A stretch of 64,000 nucleotides of DNA. Source: Gemmataceae bacterium (lineage in GTDB: Bacteria > Planctomycetota > Planctomycetia > Gemmatales > Gemmataceae). The position numbers were made by a program, and so were the translations under genes. The stretch lies in contig SHZZ01000002.1 in NCBI GenBank assembly GCA_009692005.1, positions 1 through 64,000 on the forward strand, written 5' to 3'. The notes beneath the pieces were generated by a model. It ran no database searches, was not told where the DNA came from, and saw only the letters and a list, made by a program, of their open reading frames with translations. Shown piece after piece: positions 8,938-17,883 of the stretch. Position 1 is the first letter of the stretch; the number at the start of each line of letters is the position of its first letter.

Positions 8938-10695
8938 ATGGAAACTTTTCAAGGAATTGCTGTTTATCCCGGTGTGGTGATTGGTTCGGCCTTGGTCTAT
9001 GACACCGAAGGTTACCTGATCCCCAAAAAAAAGGTAGAGGTTTCCCGGTTGGAGGAGGAAGTGGGCCGTCTGAAAACGGCTTTGCGCGAGGCTTCTGCCG
9101 AGGCCAGAAAAAACCAGGAAATCATCAATGCCAAAATCGGATCGCAGTATGGCGCCATCTTGGGTGCTCATGCTCAAATGATTGAGGACCCGGTCCTCTT
9201 TTCGGAAATCAAGGGGTTTGTCGAGAAAAACCGTTGCACACCCGAGTTTGCTGTCTGCCAGATTTTGCGAAAACTAATCCAGGAATTGAAAGCGATTGCC
9301 GATAGCCACATGGCTTCCCGGGCACTGGATCTAAAGGACATTGAAAAACAAATCTTGTCCAAATTGGTAGGGTTGCGCAAACAGGAACTTTCGAGCCTTT
9401 CCGAACCAGTTATCATTCTCGCCCACGATTTGTCTCCCAGCGAGACGGCGAATTTGAATCCACGAATGGTTCAGGCCTTCGCCACGGAAGTGGGCGGCCG
9501 GACCAGCCATACATCCATCCTGGCTGGCGCCTTGGAAATTCCGGCCCTGGTTGGGCTAGGAAAATTCATCGACAAGGTTGCCGATGGCGACATGTTGATC
9601 GTCGATGGAAATGCCGGCCTGCTGATTGTCAACCCGGACCAGGATACTTTGGCCCGGTACCGCGGATATGAAACGCGAAACCGTTCTTTGGAAATTTCCC
9701 TGGAGGCTTTGAAGGAACTTCCGGCAGTTACGCTCGATGGCCATTCCATTGCTCTTTTGGGAAACATTGAATTTCCCCACGAGTCGGGTCATTGCCTGGA
9801 TAAAGGAGCGGATGGAATTGGCCTCTACCGCACCGAGTTTCTTTTCATTGGCAAGGAGCAAATTCCCTCAGAAGAAGAGCAGTTCCAAGCCTACCGTGAA
9901 GTGGTTGAGGCGGTGGGTTCCAACCGGCCGGTAGTGATTCGGACCTTGGACCTGGGTGGAGATAAATTTGGGCCCTACGCCTTGACGCACAATCCCGAAA
10001 AAAATCCCTTCCTTGGTGTGCGTAGCATCCGGTTGTGTTTGCGGAATATTGAACTGTTTAAGACGCAAATGCGCGCCATTCTACGGGCGAGTGTTTACGG
10101 GGATGTGCGCATCCTTTTTCCGATGATTTCCACCATATTGGAATTGCGCCAGGCCAAAATGGTTTTGGCGGAAGTTAAAGAGGATTTGCACGATGAGGGA
10201 CTGGCTTTCCGTGGGGATATTCCCGTGGGAACCATGATCGAGGTGCCTTCGGCGGCCCTGCTTGCGGAGATTTTGGCCAAAGAGGTTTCTTTCTTTTCCA
10301 TTGGCACAAACGACCTTGTCCAGTACACTTTAGCTGCGGATAGGTCAAACGAGGATGTAGCCTCGTTGTACAACCCTGGGGATCCCGCAGTGTTGCGGTT
10401 GATCGACATGATTGTAAAGGCCGCGGGGCCTGCTCAGGTAGCCGTGAATGTTTGCGGGGAAATGAGCGGAGACCCCATTTACACGATTTTGCTTCTTGGT
10501 TTGGGAGTGAATACCCTCAGCTTGTCGCCACATGCAATCCCCGAGATCAAACGAGTCGTCCGGGGAATATCCATGGAAGAGGCGAGGCGAGTTGCGCAAG
10601 AGGCCATGCGCCAGCAGTCGGCGCGTGATGTGAACAATTATTTGCGGGAGCAGACCCGGAAGGTTTTACCGGACCCCGACGGATTGGCTTTTTGA
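8938..10695 (+). CDS. ptsI: PTS enzyme I (phosphoenolpyruvate-protein phosphotransferase)
   Basis: This is a 585-residue enzyme I, normal length, without an added GAF domain. It begins METFQGIAVYPGVVIGSA, typical of the N-terminus. The phosphohistidine is His191 in GGRTSHTSILA. The PEP/Mg site has VVIRTLDLGGDK and NPFLGVRSIRL, and the C-terminal domain has the active Cys506 in VCGEMSGDP. It takes phosphate from PEP and passes it to HPr 43 bases upstream. The operon therefore holds the full EI-HPr-EIIA phosphorelay and no permease. A longer frame opens upstream inside ptsH, but the ATG at 8938 fits the family. Confidence 0.95.
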   Translation: METFQGIAVYPGVVIGSALVYDTEGYLIPKKKVEVSRLEEEVGRLKTALREASAEARKNQEIINAKIGSQYGAILGAHAQMIEDPVLFSEIKGFVEKNRCTPEFAVCQILRKLIQELKAIADSHMASRALDLKDIEKQILSKLVGLRKQELSSLSEPVIILAHDLSPSETANLNPRMVQAFATEVGGRTSHTSILAGALEIPALVGLGKFIDKVADGDMLIVDGNAGLLIVNPDQDTLARYRGYETRNRSLEISLEALKELPAVTLDGHSIALLGNIEFPHESGHCLDKGADGIGLYRTEFLFIGKEQIPSEEEQFQAYREVVEAVGSNRPVVIRTLDLGGDKFGPYALTHNPEKNPFLGVRSIRLCLRNIELFKTQMRAILRASVYGDVRILFPMISTILELRQAKMVLAEVKEDLHDEGLAFRGDIPVGTMIEVPSAALLAEILAKEVSFFSIGTNDLVQYTLAADRSNEDVASLYNPGDPAVLRLIDMIVKAAGPAQVAVNVCGEMSGDPIYTILLLGLGVNTLSLSPHAIPEIKRVVRGISMEEARRVAQEAMRQQSARDVNNYLREQTRKVLPDPDGLAF

Positions 10696-10859
10696 ATAAG
10701 CCTGATGGAATAACGCGAGAGGAACGCTGTTGCCAATTTGATTCAAAAATCTAGTGCACACCAGGGCAACTGGCGTTTCTTTTCGAGTTATTTTGGGGAT
10801 GGTATTCCGGAAATTGGGCTGAAGAAGCCCCTGCGACCCGCTTTACGCGGAACGCTTTC

Positions 10860-11567
10860 ATGAATTCTCAAGTAGGGGTTTTACCCCGGACCAGAGCGGA
10901 ACCCAGGATTATATTTAAAGTTCGGGTTCGCTTCCATAAAACCGCTGCACTGCGGTTTATTGGCCACCAAGACCTTGTTCGCCTTTTTGAACGCGCCTGC
11001 CGCAGGTCCCAAATCCCTGTGGCCAGCACCTTGGGTTTTCACCCAAAACTCCGTCTGGTATTTGCCCTTTCCCTGCCCTTGGGGGTCGTGGGCCGAAATG
11101 AAATTGTTGAGATCGATTTAACCAGTCCCCCAGACTGCCTTACCCTTCACAAACAACTCCAGGAACAAATTGGTCCAGGGATGGACATCCTTTCGGTCGA
11201 GCCCTCGCCCGGAAAGCACGCTCCCAAAGTTATTTCCTTGTTTTACAAGTTCCCTTTTTCGAGGGAACTCCTTGCTCTTATTGCCCTGAGGGTTGAAGCC
11301 ATCCAGTCAACCCCGCATTCCCCATGCCCTGTATTTCGGGAAGGTAAAAAGTATTGGGATATCCGCCCCTTCATCCGGTTTTTGCAAATCGATGAGGGAG
11401 CTCTCGTCGCCGGGTTGTGGTTCACCCCTGAGGGTACCGCGAAACCCATGGAAATTTTTTCACTATTGGGCCTTGAAGGTCCCCTGCCTCCGGAAACCGT
11501 TATTGAACGCCTCGGTTTGGAACTGGAGGAGGAACACAATTCTTTGAAAGGAATGGTTTTGGAATGA
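10860..11567 (+). CDS. DUF2344 / TIGR03936 family protein
   Basis: This is a 235-residue protein with the signature opening KVRVRFHKTAALRFIGHQDLV, followed by FERACRRSQIPVA and STLGFHPKLRLVFALSLPLGV. These are characteristic of the radical-SAM-linked DUF2344 family found upstream of RNase E/G genes. In most genomes a radical SAM gene precedes or is fused to it; here the upstream 160 bases are non-coding and ptsI comes before them. It overlaps the RNase E/G start as ATGA (11564-11567), which implies translational coupling. The biochemical role is unknown, possibly RNA modification linked to RNase E/G. The start codon is uncertain, since the first 20 residues are poorly conserved. Confidence 0.85.
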   Translation: MNSQVGVLPRTRAEPRIIFKVRVRFHKTAALRFIGHQDLVRLFERACRRSQIPVASTLGFHPKLRLVFALSLPLGVVGRNEIVEIDLTSPPDCLTLHKQLQEQIGPGMDILSVEPSPGKHAPKVISLFYKFPFSRELLALIALRVEAIQSTPHSPCPVFREGKKYWDIRPFIRFLQIDEGALVAGLWFTPEGTAKPMEIFSLLGLEGPLPPETVIERLGLELEEEHNSLKGMVLE

Positions 11568-13948
11568 AGAAAGTAATGTTGATTAATGTGCTTCAACCCG
11601 AGGAATGTCGCATTGCGATCCTCGAAAATGGAGTTCTGGAAGAACTTTATGTGGAGCGCACGAGTCACGAAAGTTATGTCGGCAACATTTATAAGGGTAA
11701 AATTGTCAACATTGAGCCGAGTATCCAGGCAGCTTTTGTCGATTTTGGTGTTGGCCGAAACGGCTTTCTCCATGTCTCTGATGTGGAACCTTCCTATTAC
11801 AAGCACCTGGAATACGGCCGCGACGAGGGAGATTCTGGCCGGGGAAGGCGGAACAGTGGTGACGAGGGAGATTCTGGCCGGGGAAGGCGGAGCAGTGGCG
11901 GTGGGGGAAGTGGTGGTGGCAGTGGCGGTGGAAGAGACCGAGGCCGCCCTCGCCAGGAACACGAAGCCCAGCCGATGGTTCAAAGGGAGCAAAACCTACC
12001 GCCTGAACCATTTGTCCAAGAGGAAATAATTGAGAAGATTACAGCTCTCGATATGCCTGTTGATTTGGGTTTTGGCGCCAATTTAGACTTTGATGAACCA
12101 AACCAGGGCAACCTCAGGCCGGGGGAAGATCGCGAGAATCCGCCATCCATGCCCTCTGCACCCAGGATCACTGGCGAAGGGGAGGATGATTTCGAGCCTT
12201 CCTCGCCAGCGCCGTTTGCGGATGAGGATCTGGTTTTTTCCAAGCCTTTTCCGTCAGGGTCGGCCCCGGTGGAAAGCACCCCCCAAGAGGATCGGGGTGG
12301 TCGGGAAGTATTTGCTCAATCGGAGGAAAATCCTCCTCAGTTTGACGATGCGGTCCAACCCATTTCTAGTCCGGAAGGTTCGCCACCCGCTTCGCAGGAA
12401 GGCCCCGGGCGGGGCAATCAAGAAGGTCGGGAACCGGGGCGGCGGCATGAAGAACGAAGTCGCGGCGGAGACCGGGACCGTGGCCGCGATGGCGGCCGCG
12501 ACCGTGGGCGAGATCGTGGGCGCGATGGTGACCGGGATGGTGGGCGAGACCGTGGCCGCGATGGTGGTCGAAGGCAAGGCCCCCGCGAAGGATCTCGTGA
12601 TCAAGGTCGATCTGGTGCCTGGGGGATGTCCAATGGCCGTATCGGCCGTCCAAAGCCACTCATTCAAAATGTTTTCCGCAAAGGCCAGGAAGTCCTGGTG
12701 CAAGTAATCAAGGAAGGGATTGGCACCAAGGGGCCAACCCTGAGCACCTATATCAGCATTCCGGGCCGATACCTGGTGTTGATGCCTGGATTGAATCGCG
12801 TTGGGGTATCCAGGAAAATCACCGATGAAGATCAAAGGCGCCGTTTGCGCGATATTTTTGTCGACCTCAAGCCCCCCAAGGGCATTGGCTTTATCATTCG
12901 CACTGCGGGAATTGATCGGAATAAGCGTGAACTACAGCGAGATTTGGCTTACCTGTGCCGACTGTGGCAAGTGGTTGCCAAGCGTATTATGAGCGTCAAG
13001 GGACCGGCGGAGATTTACCAGGAAAGCGACATGATTACCCGGACCATCCGGGACACTTTCACAAGCGACATCAACGAAATTGTCGTGGATGAAAGTAGAT
13101 CATACGAACAGGCGCGGGAATTTCTCCAGTTTGTCATGCCGCGTTACGCGGACCGGATCAAATTCCATGAAGGCACCATGCCACTTTTCCACCAATACCG
13201 GTTGGAAGAGGAAATTGCCAAGATTCACATGAAAAAGATCCCGCTACCCATGGGGGGATCGATTGTGATTGAACAAACCGAAGCGCTGGTGGCCATCGAT
13301 GTCAACAGTGGCAATTTCCGGGGTGAAAATAATGCCGAGGACACTGCCTTCAAGATGAACCTTCAGGCGGCCAGGGAAATTGCCCGCCAACTCCGCTTGC
13401 GCGACCTTGGCGGGGTCATTGTCAACGATTTCATTGATATGCGGGAAGATAAACATCGCCGCGCAGTGGAAAAAGCCATGCGTGACGCGGTCGCCAGGGA
13501 TAGGGCCCGCACCAAAATCCTGCGGATTTCCGCTTTTGGCATTATCGAAATGACCCGGCAGAGAATCCGCCCTTCTCTCAAGCGCAGCGTCTTTCACGAT
13601 TGCCCCTATTGCAAGGGCATGGCTCAGGTGAAAACTCCGGAAAGCATGGTCATCGAAGCAATGCGATTAATGCAAGTGGCGGCATTCCGCGAGGGAATTG
13701 CGCAAGTTGATGTGCGGGTAGCTAACGAAACGGCGGACCATCTGCTCAACAAGAAAAAAGGCGACCTGTGGAAATTGGAAGAGGGGAGCGGCGTGACCAT
13801 CGTGGTTCGCGGCGAGGCCGGGGTTCCGCCCGAATTATTGGAAGTGGTGGGTCGGGATAAATCCGGCGCTGAAGCCTTTGTTTTCCCGGTGCAAGAGCCT
13901 TCCCGAAAAAGCGATTTCCAAAGAAAAGGTCGCTGGTCAGGCAGGTAA
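11564..13948 (+). CDS. rng: Ribonuclease E/G with a large low-complexity insertion in the S1 domain
   Basis: This is a 794-residue endoribonuclease for rRNA maturation and mRNA decay. The S1 domain begins as usual (YVGNIYKGKIVNIEPSIQAA, FLHVSDVEP) but is broken at about residue 86. Roughly 270 residues rich in Arg, Gly, Asp, Glu and Pro follow, and S1 resumes near 358 with FRKGQEVLVQVIKEGIGTKG. The catalytic aspartates are Asp579 (AIDVNSG) and Asp622 (VNDFID), spaced 43 as in E. coli RNase E. The Zn-link is CPYC at 680-683. No C-terminal degradosome scaffold is present. The insertion holds RGG-like and RDRG repeats that may bind RNA. A clear terminator follows. Confidence 0.93.
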   Translation: MKKVMLINVLQPEECRIAILENGVLEELYVERTSHESYVGNIYKGKIVNIEPSIQAAFVDFGVGRNGFLHVSDVEPSYYKHLEYGRDEGDSGRGRRNSGDEGDSGRGRRSSGGGGSGGGSGGGRDRGRPRQEHEAQPMVQREQNLPPEPFVQEEIIEKITALDMPVDLGFGANLDFDEPNQGNLRPGEDRENPPSMPSAPRITGEGEDDFEPSSPAPFADEDLVFSKPFPSGSAPVESTPQEDRGGREVFAQSEENPPQFDDAVQPISSPEGSPPASQEGPGRGNQEGREPGRRHEERSRGGDRDRGRDGGRDRGRDRGRDGDRDGGRDRGRDGGRRQGPREGSRDQGRSGAWGMSNGRIGRPKPLIQNVFRKGQEVLVQVIKEGIGTKGPTLSTYISIPGRYLVLMPGLNRVGVSRKITDEDQRRRLRDIFVDLKPPKGIGFIIRTAGIDRNKRELQRDLAYLCRLWQVVAKRIMSVKGPAEIYQESDMITRTIRDTFTSDINEIVVDESRSYEQAREFLQFVMPRYADRIKFHEGTMPLFHQYRLEEEIAKIHMKKIPLPMGGSIVIEQTEALVAIDVNSGNFRGENNAEDTAFKMNLQAAREIARQLRLRDLGGVIVNDFIDMREDKHRRAVEKAMRDAVARDRARTKILRISAFGIIEMTRQRIRPSLKRSVFHDCPYCKGMAQVKTPESMVIEAMRLMQVAAFREGIAQVDVRVANETADHLLNKKKGDLWKLEEGSGVTIVVRGEAGVPPELLEVVGRDKSGAEAFVFPVQEPSRKSDFQRKGRWSGR
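11822..11899 (+). repeat. Two tandem 39-base copies inside the RNase E/G insertion
   Basis: The unit at 11822-11860 is followed directly by a second copy at 11861-11899 with only two visible differences. Each encodes DEGDSGRGRR plus (N/S)SG. The length is a multiple of three, so copy number can change without shifting the frame. Confidence 0.85.
12463..12576 (+). repeat. Degenerate tandem repeats encoding RDRGRDGG-type sequence
   Basis: Short related units built on cgtgggcgagat / cgtggccgcgatggt code for a run of Arg-Asp-Arg-Gly and Asp-Gly-Gly elements. They lie in the second half of the RNase E/G insertion. Boundaries are approximate because the units are imperfect. Confidence 0.7.
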
Positions 13949-13972
13949 ACAGATTGGGCTGAATGTTCAAAT

Positions 13973-14010
13973 GGGGCAAAATTCCCTTTCTGGGTTTTTT
14001 GCCCCGTTTT
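13973..14010 (+). terminator. Rho-independent terminator after RNase E/G
   Basis: Stem GGGGCAAAA (13973-13981) pairs with TTTTGCCCC (13997-14005) around a 15-base loop and is followed by GTTTTA. It lies 25 bases after the stop of the RNase E/G gene and separates it from the lptD-like gene. Confidence 0.8.
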
Positions 14011-14124
14011 ATTTCCTTTGCACTTGTCAAACTCTAACAGGCAGGCTATTCACCTCCCCCGCTCCAGGGTTAATTCGCCGCGGTTCCGCTGCGGCTGCGG
14101 CTGGGGTTGGGTTGGAGGATTCAA

Positions 14125-17100
14125 GTGTCGTCGTTTTCCAAAATGCTGAGACTGGCATTTTGCTTCCTGGCCACGGCGGGCGGCATAAAATCCGGTTCGG
14201 CCCTGGCCTTCCAGACCCCCAAGATCAATGCCCCTCCCAATTCTGAAGTGGTTTCCTTCCAAAGGACTATTCCGGGCGATTCTAAGCCCTTGCGCGTGGA
14301 TGCCGACCAGATTGCCACCTGGTCAGACGGGCAGAACTATTTTCTTAGCTTAAACGGGAAAGTATTGATTGAGCAAAGCGTGTTGCAAGTGCGGGCGGAT
14401 CGGGCCATTTTGTGCGCGGACTTGGCCGGGTACAGGGCTACAGGGATTTGGAATGTCAAAATTTATGGCGAGGGCAATTGCAAAGCCGACAGCAGTTCCG
14501 AAATTCAAATGGGCAAAAAGGCCTTTGGCGAAGTCGCCACCCGGGGTGAATTTCGTTTCAACGCGGTAAAAAGCAAAGTTGAGCAGCGGGACGATTCCAA
14601 AAGCACTTTGTTCCTCGGGTATGTGGAAGCCAGAAATAAAAGCATCAAGCTTCAGGAAAAGCCTGAAGAGAAGGTTGAGAGCAAAGTAAAAAGTCCGGCG
14701 ATTCAAAAAACCGGGTATCAGCCCCCTCCTGTTCCACCGGGGGAAGGGCTAACGCCGGGAAACAATGGACCAGTCCCTCCAGGGCCTCCCGCCAGCGCCA
14801 TTCCAGCCCAGAATTTGCCCGGCTCAAACGCATTGCCGCCCGCCCCTTCTGCCGGGCCGCCGGTTGCCATTCCTCAACCTTTGCAAAACCTCCAACCGGG
14901 TGCGAACCCGGTTTTCCCTGCTCCAGGGGGATTTGGACAGGAATCCAACCCGCGACAGTATAGCGTTTCTCCTCGCGGAGCATCGGGATTCAATATTCGC
15001 ATGGAACCCCTGGGGAACGGCGAGCAAGTTATTTTGGTAACGGGTGGAGTGATTTTGAATGTCAAGGATGTACAGGGCATTGGCTTGTTGGATATTGAGG
15101 CGGACAGGTTGGTGATTTGGACCAAGGGAAATAACCCTGGGGAAATACTTGGTAATTTGCAAAAGCAAAGCACACAAACCGGCAAGGATTTGGAGTTTTA
15201 TCTCTCGGGCCATGTGGAAATCCGCCAGCAAGACCCTGCCCGGCCCAAGACCCAAGGGAAAACTCCCGGCGATTCCCGGATTCTTCGCTCCGACGAGGTT
15301 TATTATGACCTCGGCCGAAACACCGCAATTGCCATGAATGCTGAGCTGGAATTTTACCAGCCGAAACTCCCAGACCCGATTTTTGTCCGCGCCAAGGAAA
15401 TCCAGCAACTCGCGGCCAATCAGTACAAAGTTGTGGAAGCCGATATATTCTCCAGCAAACTTCCCTCCGATCCTGGTTTGAAAGTTTATGTCGCGGAAGC
15501 TTTGATCGAAGAACGAACTGTTCCCAAGTTTTCCCTTTTTGGGAAAAGATTTGCCGACCGCGCTTCCGGGCAGGAACTGGATCAGAAAGAGACCTATGTT
15601 CGCGGCCGAAACATGTTCATTGAAATCGAGGATATCCCCATATTTTACCTGCCCTACCTGCAGGGCGATGCCCGGGATCCTCTCGGCCCCATTGAAGGGA
15701 TGAACCTGGGGTTCAGTAACATTTTTGGCGGCCAGTTTGGCCTTAGCCTGAACACTTACGACTTGCTCGGTATTCAGCCTTTTGAAAACACCCGCTGGCG
15801 GTTTAATGTCGATTATATGACCAAGCGAGGCCCGGGCCTGGGGACCGATTTCGATTACATGGCGCCAGACTTTTTTGGCATCCCGGGAAGGGTGGATGGC
15901 CTGGTTAAGGCTTATGGTATTCGCGACATTGGGCCCGATATCCTGGGCGGCAATCGCCAGGAAGGGGAACCGCATCCCTTGTACCGCGGCCGCGTCTTAT
16001 GGCGGCAAGGGATTTCCAACATGCCGTACGGCCTCACTTTCTTGGGCCAGGGGAACGGCCTTTCCGATCGCAACTTCCTGGAACAATTCTTCAAACCGGA
16101 ATTTGATAATGACATCAACCCGACCACCTTCGTTTACCTGAGGCAAACCCAAGAAAACATGGGCTGGTATATCCTGGGAGAACCAAGGGTAAGGCAATTC
16201 ATTAATGAAGCGGAATGGCTGCCTCGGGTGGAGGGTTTTATTTATGGGCAACCTTTATTTGACCTGTTCACCTTGAATGCCTGGGGCGGCGCCGGATATG
16301 GCCGGTTGGAACTGACTGACGATGGCACGCCCATGGTCAGCCCCACCGATGTCAATGACAGCACCGGCCGTTTTAATATCAGCAAGGAAATCAGCGCGCC
16401 TTTCAGCCTGGGCGCCCTCCGCTTCGACCCCTATGGAAAATTCGACTTGGCCTATTACACATCTGATATCAGTGATCAAGGTTTGGGGCGGGCCTGGGGT
16501 GGCGGCGGGTTAAGGGCCAGTTTGCCCTTCACCGGTTTATTCCCCGAGCTCAAGTCCGACCTGTTTAACCTCAATGGCATCAACCACAAAGTGATACTAG
16601 GTGCGAATTACTCGTACACCGCCTCTTCCACGAGTTACACCAACTTTCCTCAACTTGACCGTTTGAATGACGATGCTTCCGATCAGGCCTTGCGCGACAT
16701 CCGCAACCAGACCAACCCGAATATCTATCCGAACCAGGCCAACGGGCAGTTTCTCATGACCTCGCCCTTGTTTGACCCCCAGGTCTACGCCATCCGCAGG
16801 GCCATTGATACTCGCATCGACACTTTGGAAGAACTCAATGTCTTACAGTTGGACCTTCGCCAACGGTGGCAGACGAAACGAGGATTTCCGGGCAATCAGC
16901 ACATTGTCGATTGGATGACCTTGGATTTGTCCGGGTCGGTCTTCCCGCAAATGGACCGGGATAACTTTGGCAACCTGCTGGCGTTCCTGCAGTACGATTA
17001 TGTCTGGAATGTCGGCGACCGCACCGCATTGACAAGCACTGGTTGGGTTGACCCCATTGAAAATGGCGCTCGTGTGTTTACCTTTGGTTCTTATGTGAAC

Positions 17101-17433
17101 CGCCCGGACCGTACCAACTTTTACTTGGGCTACCGGCAGATCGATCCGGTGGATAGCAAGGCTTTGACAGCCGCAGTCACTTATATCTTCAGCCCCAAGT
17201 ATGCCTTTACCGGCAGCACCTCTTATGATTTTGGGTCCAATGAAAGTTTGAGCAATTCCCTGGTGTTGACGCGTGTTGGTTCCGATCTGCAAGTCAGCTT
17301 GGGCCTGAGTTACAATGCCATGCAGGATAATTTCGGCTTCACCTTTGAAATTCTGCCTACCTTGGTCTCTTCCAGCGCTCGTTTCCTTGGGCCAATGAGC
17401 GGATTTGCCAATGGGGGAATCTTGGCCAGATAG
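14125..17433 (+). CDS. LptD-like outer-membrane LPS-assembly protein (OstA family)
   Basis: This is a 1102-residue exported protein, larger than E. coli LptD (784). GTG at 14125 follows TTGGAGG with 6-base spacing, then a signal peptide (MLRLAFCFLATAGG region). Residues about 55-190 form an OstA/LptA-like beta-jellyroll (LRVDADQIATWSDGQNYF, LSLNGKVLIEQ). A Pro-rich linker follows (about 199-270), then a second OstA-like stretch (ILVTGGVILNVKDVQGIG). The C-terminal 600 residues look like a beta-barrel with aromatic alternating strands and the LptD-type IPIFYLPYL segment. The expected role is inserting LPS-like glycolipid in the outer membrane. LptE and other Lpt genes are not nearby. The family call is good, and function in this lineage is inferred. 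Confidence 0.82.
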   Translation: MSSFSKMLRLAFCFLATAGGIKSGSALAFQTPKINAPPNSEVVSFQRTIPGDSKPLRVDADQIATWSDGQNYFLSLNGKVLIEQSVLQVRADRAILCADLAGYRATGIWNVKIYGEGNCKADSSSEIQMGKKAFGEVATRGEFRFNAVKSKVEQRDDSKSTLFLGYVEARNKSIKLQEKPEEKVESKVKSPAIQKTGYQPPPVPPGEGLTPGNNGPVPPGPPASAIPAQNLPGSNALPPAPSAGPPVAIPQPLQNLQPGANPVFPAPGGFGQESNPRQYSVSPRGASGFNIRMEPLGNGEQVILVTGGVILNVKDVQGIGLLDIEADRLVIWTKGNNPGEILGNLQKQSTQTGKDLEFYLSGHVEIRQQDPARPKTQGKTPGDSRILRSDEVYYDLGRNTAIAMNAELEFYQPKLPDPIFVRAKEIQQLAANQYKVVEADIFSSKLPSDPGLKVYVAEALIEERTVPKFSLFGKRFADRASGQELDQKETYVRGRNMFIEIEDIPIFYLPYLQGDARDPLGPIEGMNLGFSNIFGGQFGLSLNTYDLLGIQPFENTRWRFNVDYMTKRGPGLGTDFDYMAPDFFGIPGRVDGLVKAYGIRDIGPDILGGNRQEGEPHPLYRGRVLWRQGISNMPYGLTFLGQGNGLSDRNFLEQFFKPEFDNDINPTTFVYLRQTQENMGWYILGEPRVRQFINEAEWLPRVEGFIYGQPLFDLFTLNAWGGAGYGRLELTDDGTPMVSPTDVNDSTGRFNISKEISAPFSLGALRFDPYGKFDLAYYTSDISDQGLGRAWGGGGLRASLPFTGLFPELKSDLFNLNGINHKVILGANYSYTASSTSYTNFPQLDRLNDDASDQALRDIRNQTNPNIYPNQANGQFLMTSPLFDPQVYAIRRAIDTRIDTLEELNVLQLDLRQRWQTKRGFPGNQHIVDWMTLDLSGSVFPQMDRDNFGNLLAFLQYDYVWNVGDRTALTSTGWVDPIENGARVFTFGSYVNRPDRTNFYLGYRQIDPVDSKALTAAVTYIFSPKYAFTGSTSYDFGSNESLSNSLVLTRVGSDLQVSLGLSYNAMQDNFGFTFEILPTLVSSSARFLGPMSGFANGGILAR

Positions 17434-17476
17434 GCCGACGCTGCCTGAGCAACTCCGAATGAAATTGGGATTATTC

Positions 17477-17872
17477 ATGATGGACAAGACCCCGCCGCAG
17501 CCAAGAACAAAAAGGCCTTGGCGGGAAAAATTCCGTTGTGCTTTCCGCGGAATCAAGTTGGGAATCCGCGGGCAATCAAGCTTTTCCGCTCACTTCTTCG
17601 TCTCGGCCCTGGTCCTTGCCAGTGCTTTGGTAATGCGTTGCGAAATTCTGGAATGGGCCGTATTACTTGGGTGCATTGGCGCGGTATTAACGGTAGAATT
17701 GCTCAATAGTTGCGTGGAAAAAATCTACGCGCGCCTTCCCGAGGAGATCCGGCAAGGGGATTTTCAGGTTTTGGATATTGCCGCCGGCGCTGTTCTTCTT
17801 GCCAGTATTTTCGCGGGGATAATCGGCGCCGTTATTTTTCTCCCAAAGGCCATTGCTCTGTTTGCCCGCTAA
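17477..17872 (+). CDS. dgkA: Diacylglycerol kinase, DgkA family
   Basis: This 131-residue integral membrane protein has three hydrophobic segments. The family motif is intact in slightly altered form: VLTVELLNSCVEKIYARL (ELLNSAIE in most). KFRCAFRGIKLGIRGQSSFSAH matches the N-terminal amphipathic helix and first loop, and DIAAGAVLLASIFAGIIG matches the K-D-xAxAAV region with Lys replaced. It phosphorylates diacylglycerol or undecaprenol using ATP. ATG at 17477 is chosen for GGGA spacing; an ATG directly after it (17480) and further upstream starts within the lptD-like end are alternatives. The M20 peptidase gene starts 11 bases later. Confidence 0.85.
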   Translation: MMDKTPPQPRTKRPWREKFRCAFRGIKLGIRGQSSFSAHFFVSALVLASALVMRCEILEWAVLLGCIGAVLTVELLNSCVEKIYARLPEEIRQGDFQVLDIAAGAVLLASIFAGIIGAVIFLPKAIALFAR

Positions 17873-17883
17873 GGGACCAATTC

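Noticed and set aside
10800-10859. GGGCT-GAAGA-AGCCC hairpin before the DUF2344 gene, considered as a terminator after ptsI
   Set aside because: There is no T-rich tract after the stem, and it lies 100 bases past ptsI.
12254-12835. Minus-strand frame with Thr/Ile/Ala repeats opposite the RNase E/G insert
   Set aside because: It is the complement of the repeat-coding RGD sequence, not an independent gene.
14824-15975. 383-codon open frame antisense to the lptD-like gene
   Set aside because: It lies wholly opposite a gene with clear domains and has no family resemblance or ribosome binding site of note; long antisense frames are common in this codon usage.
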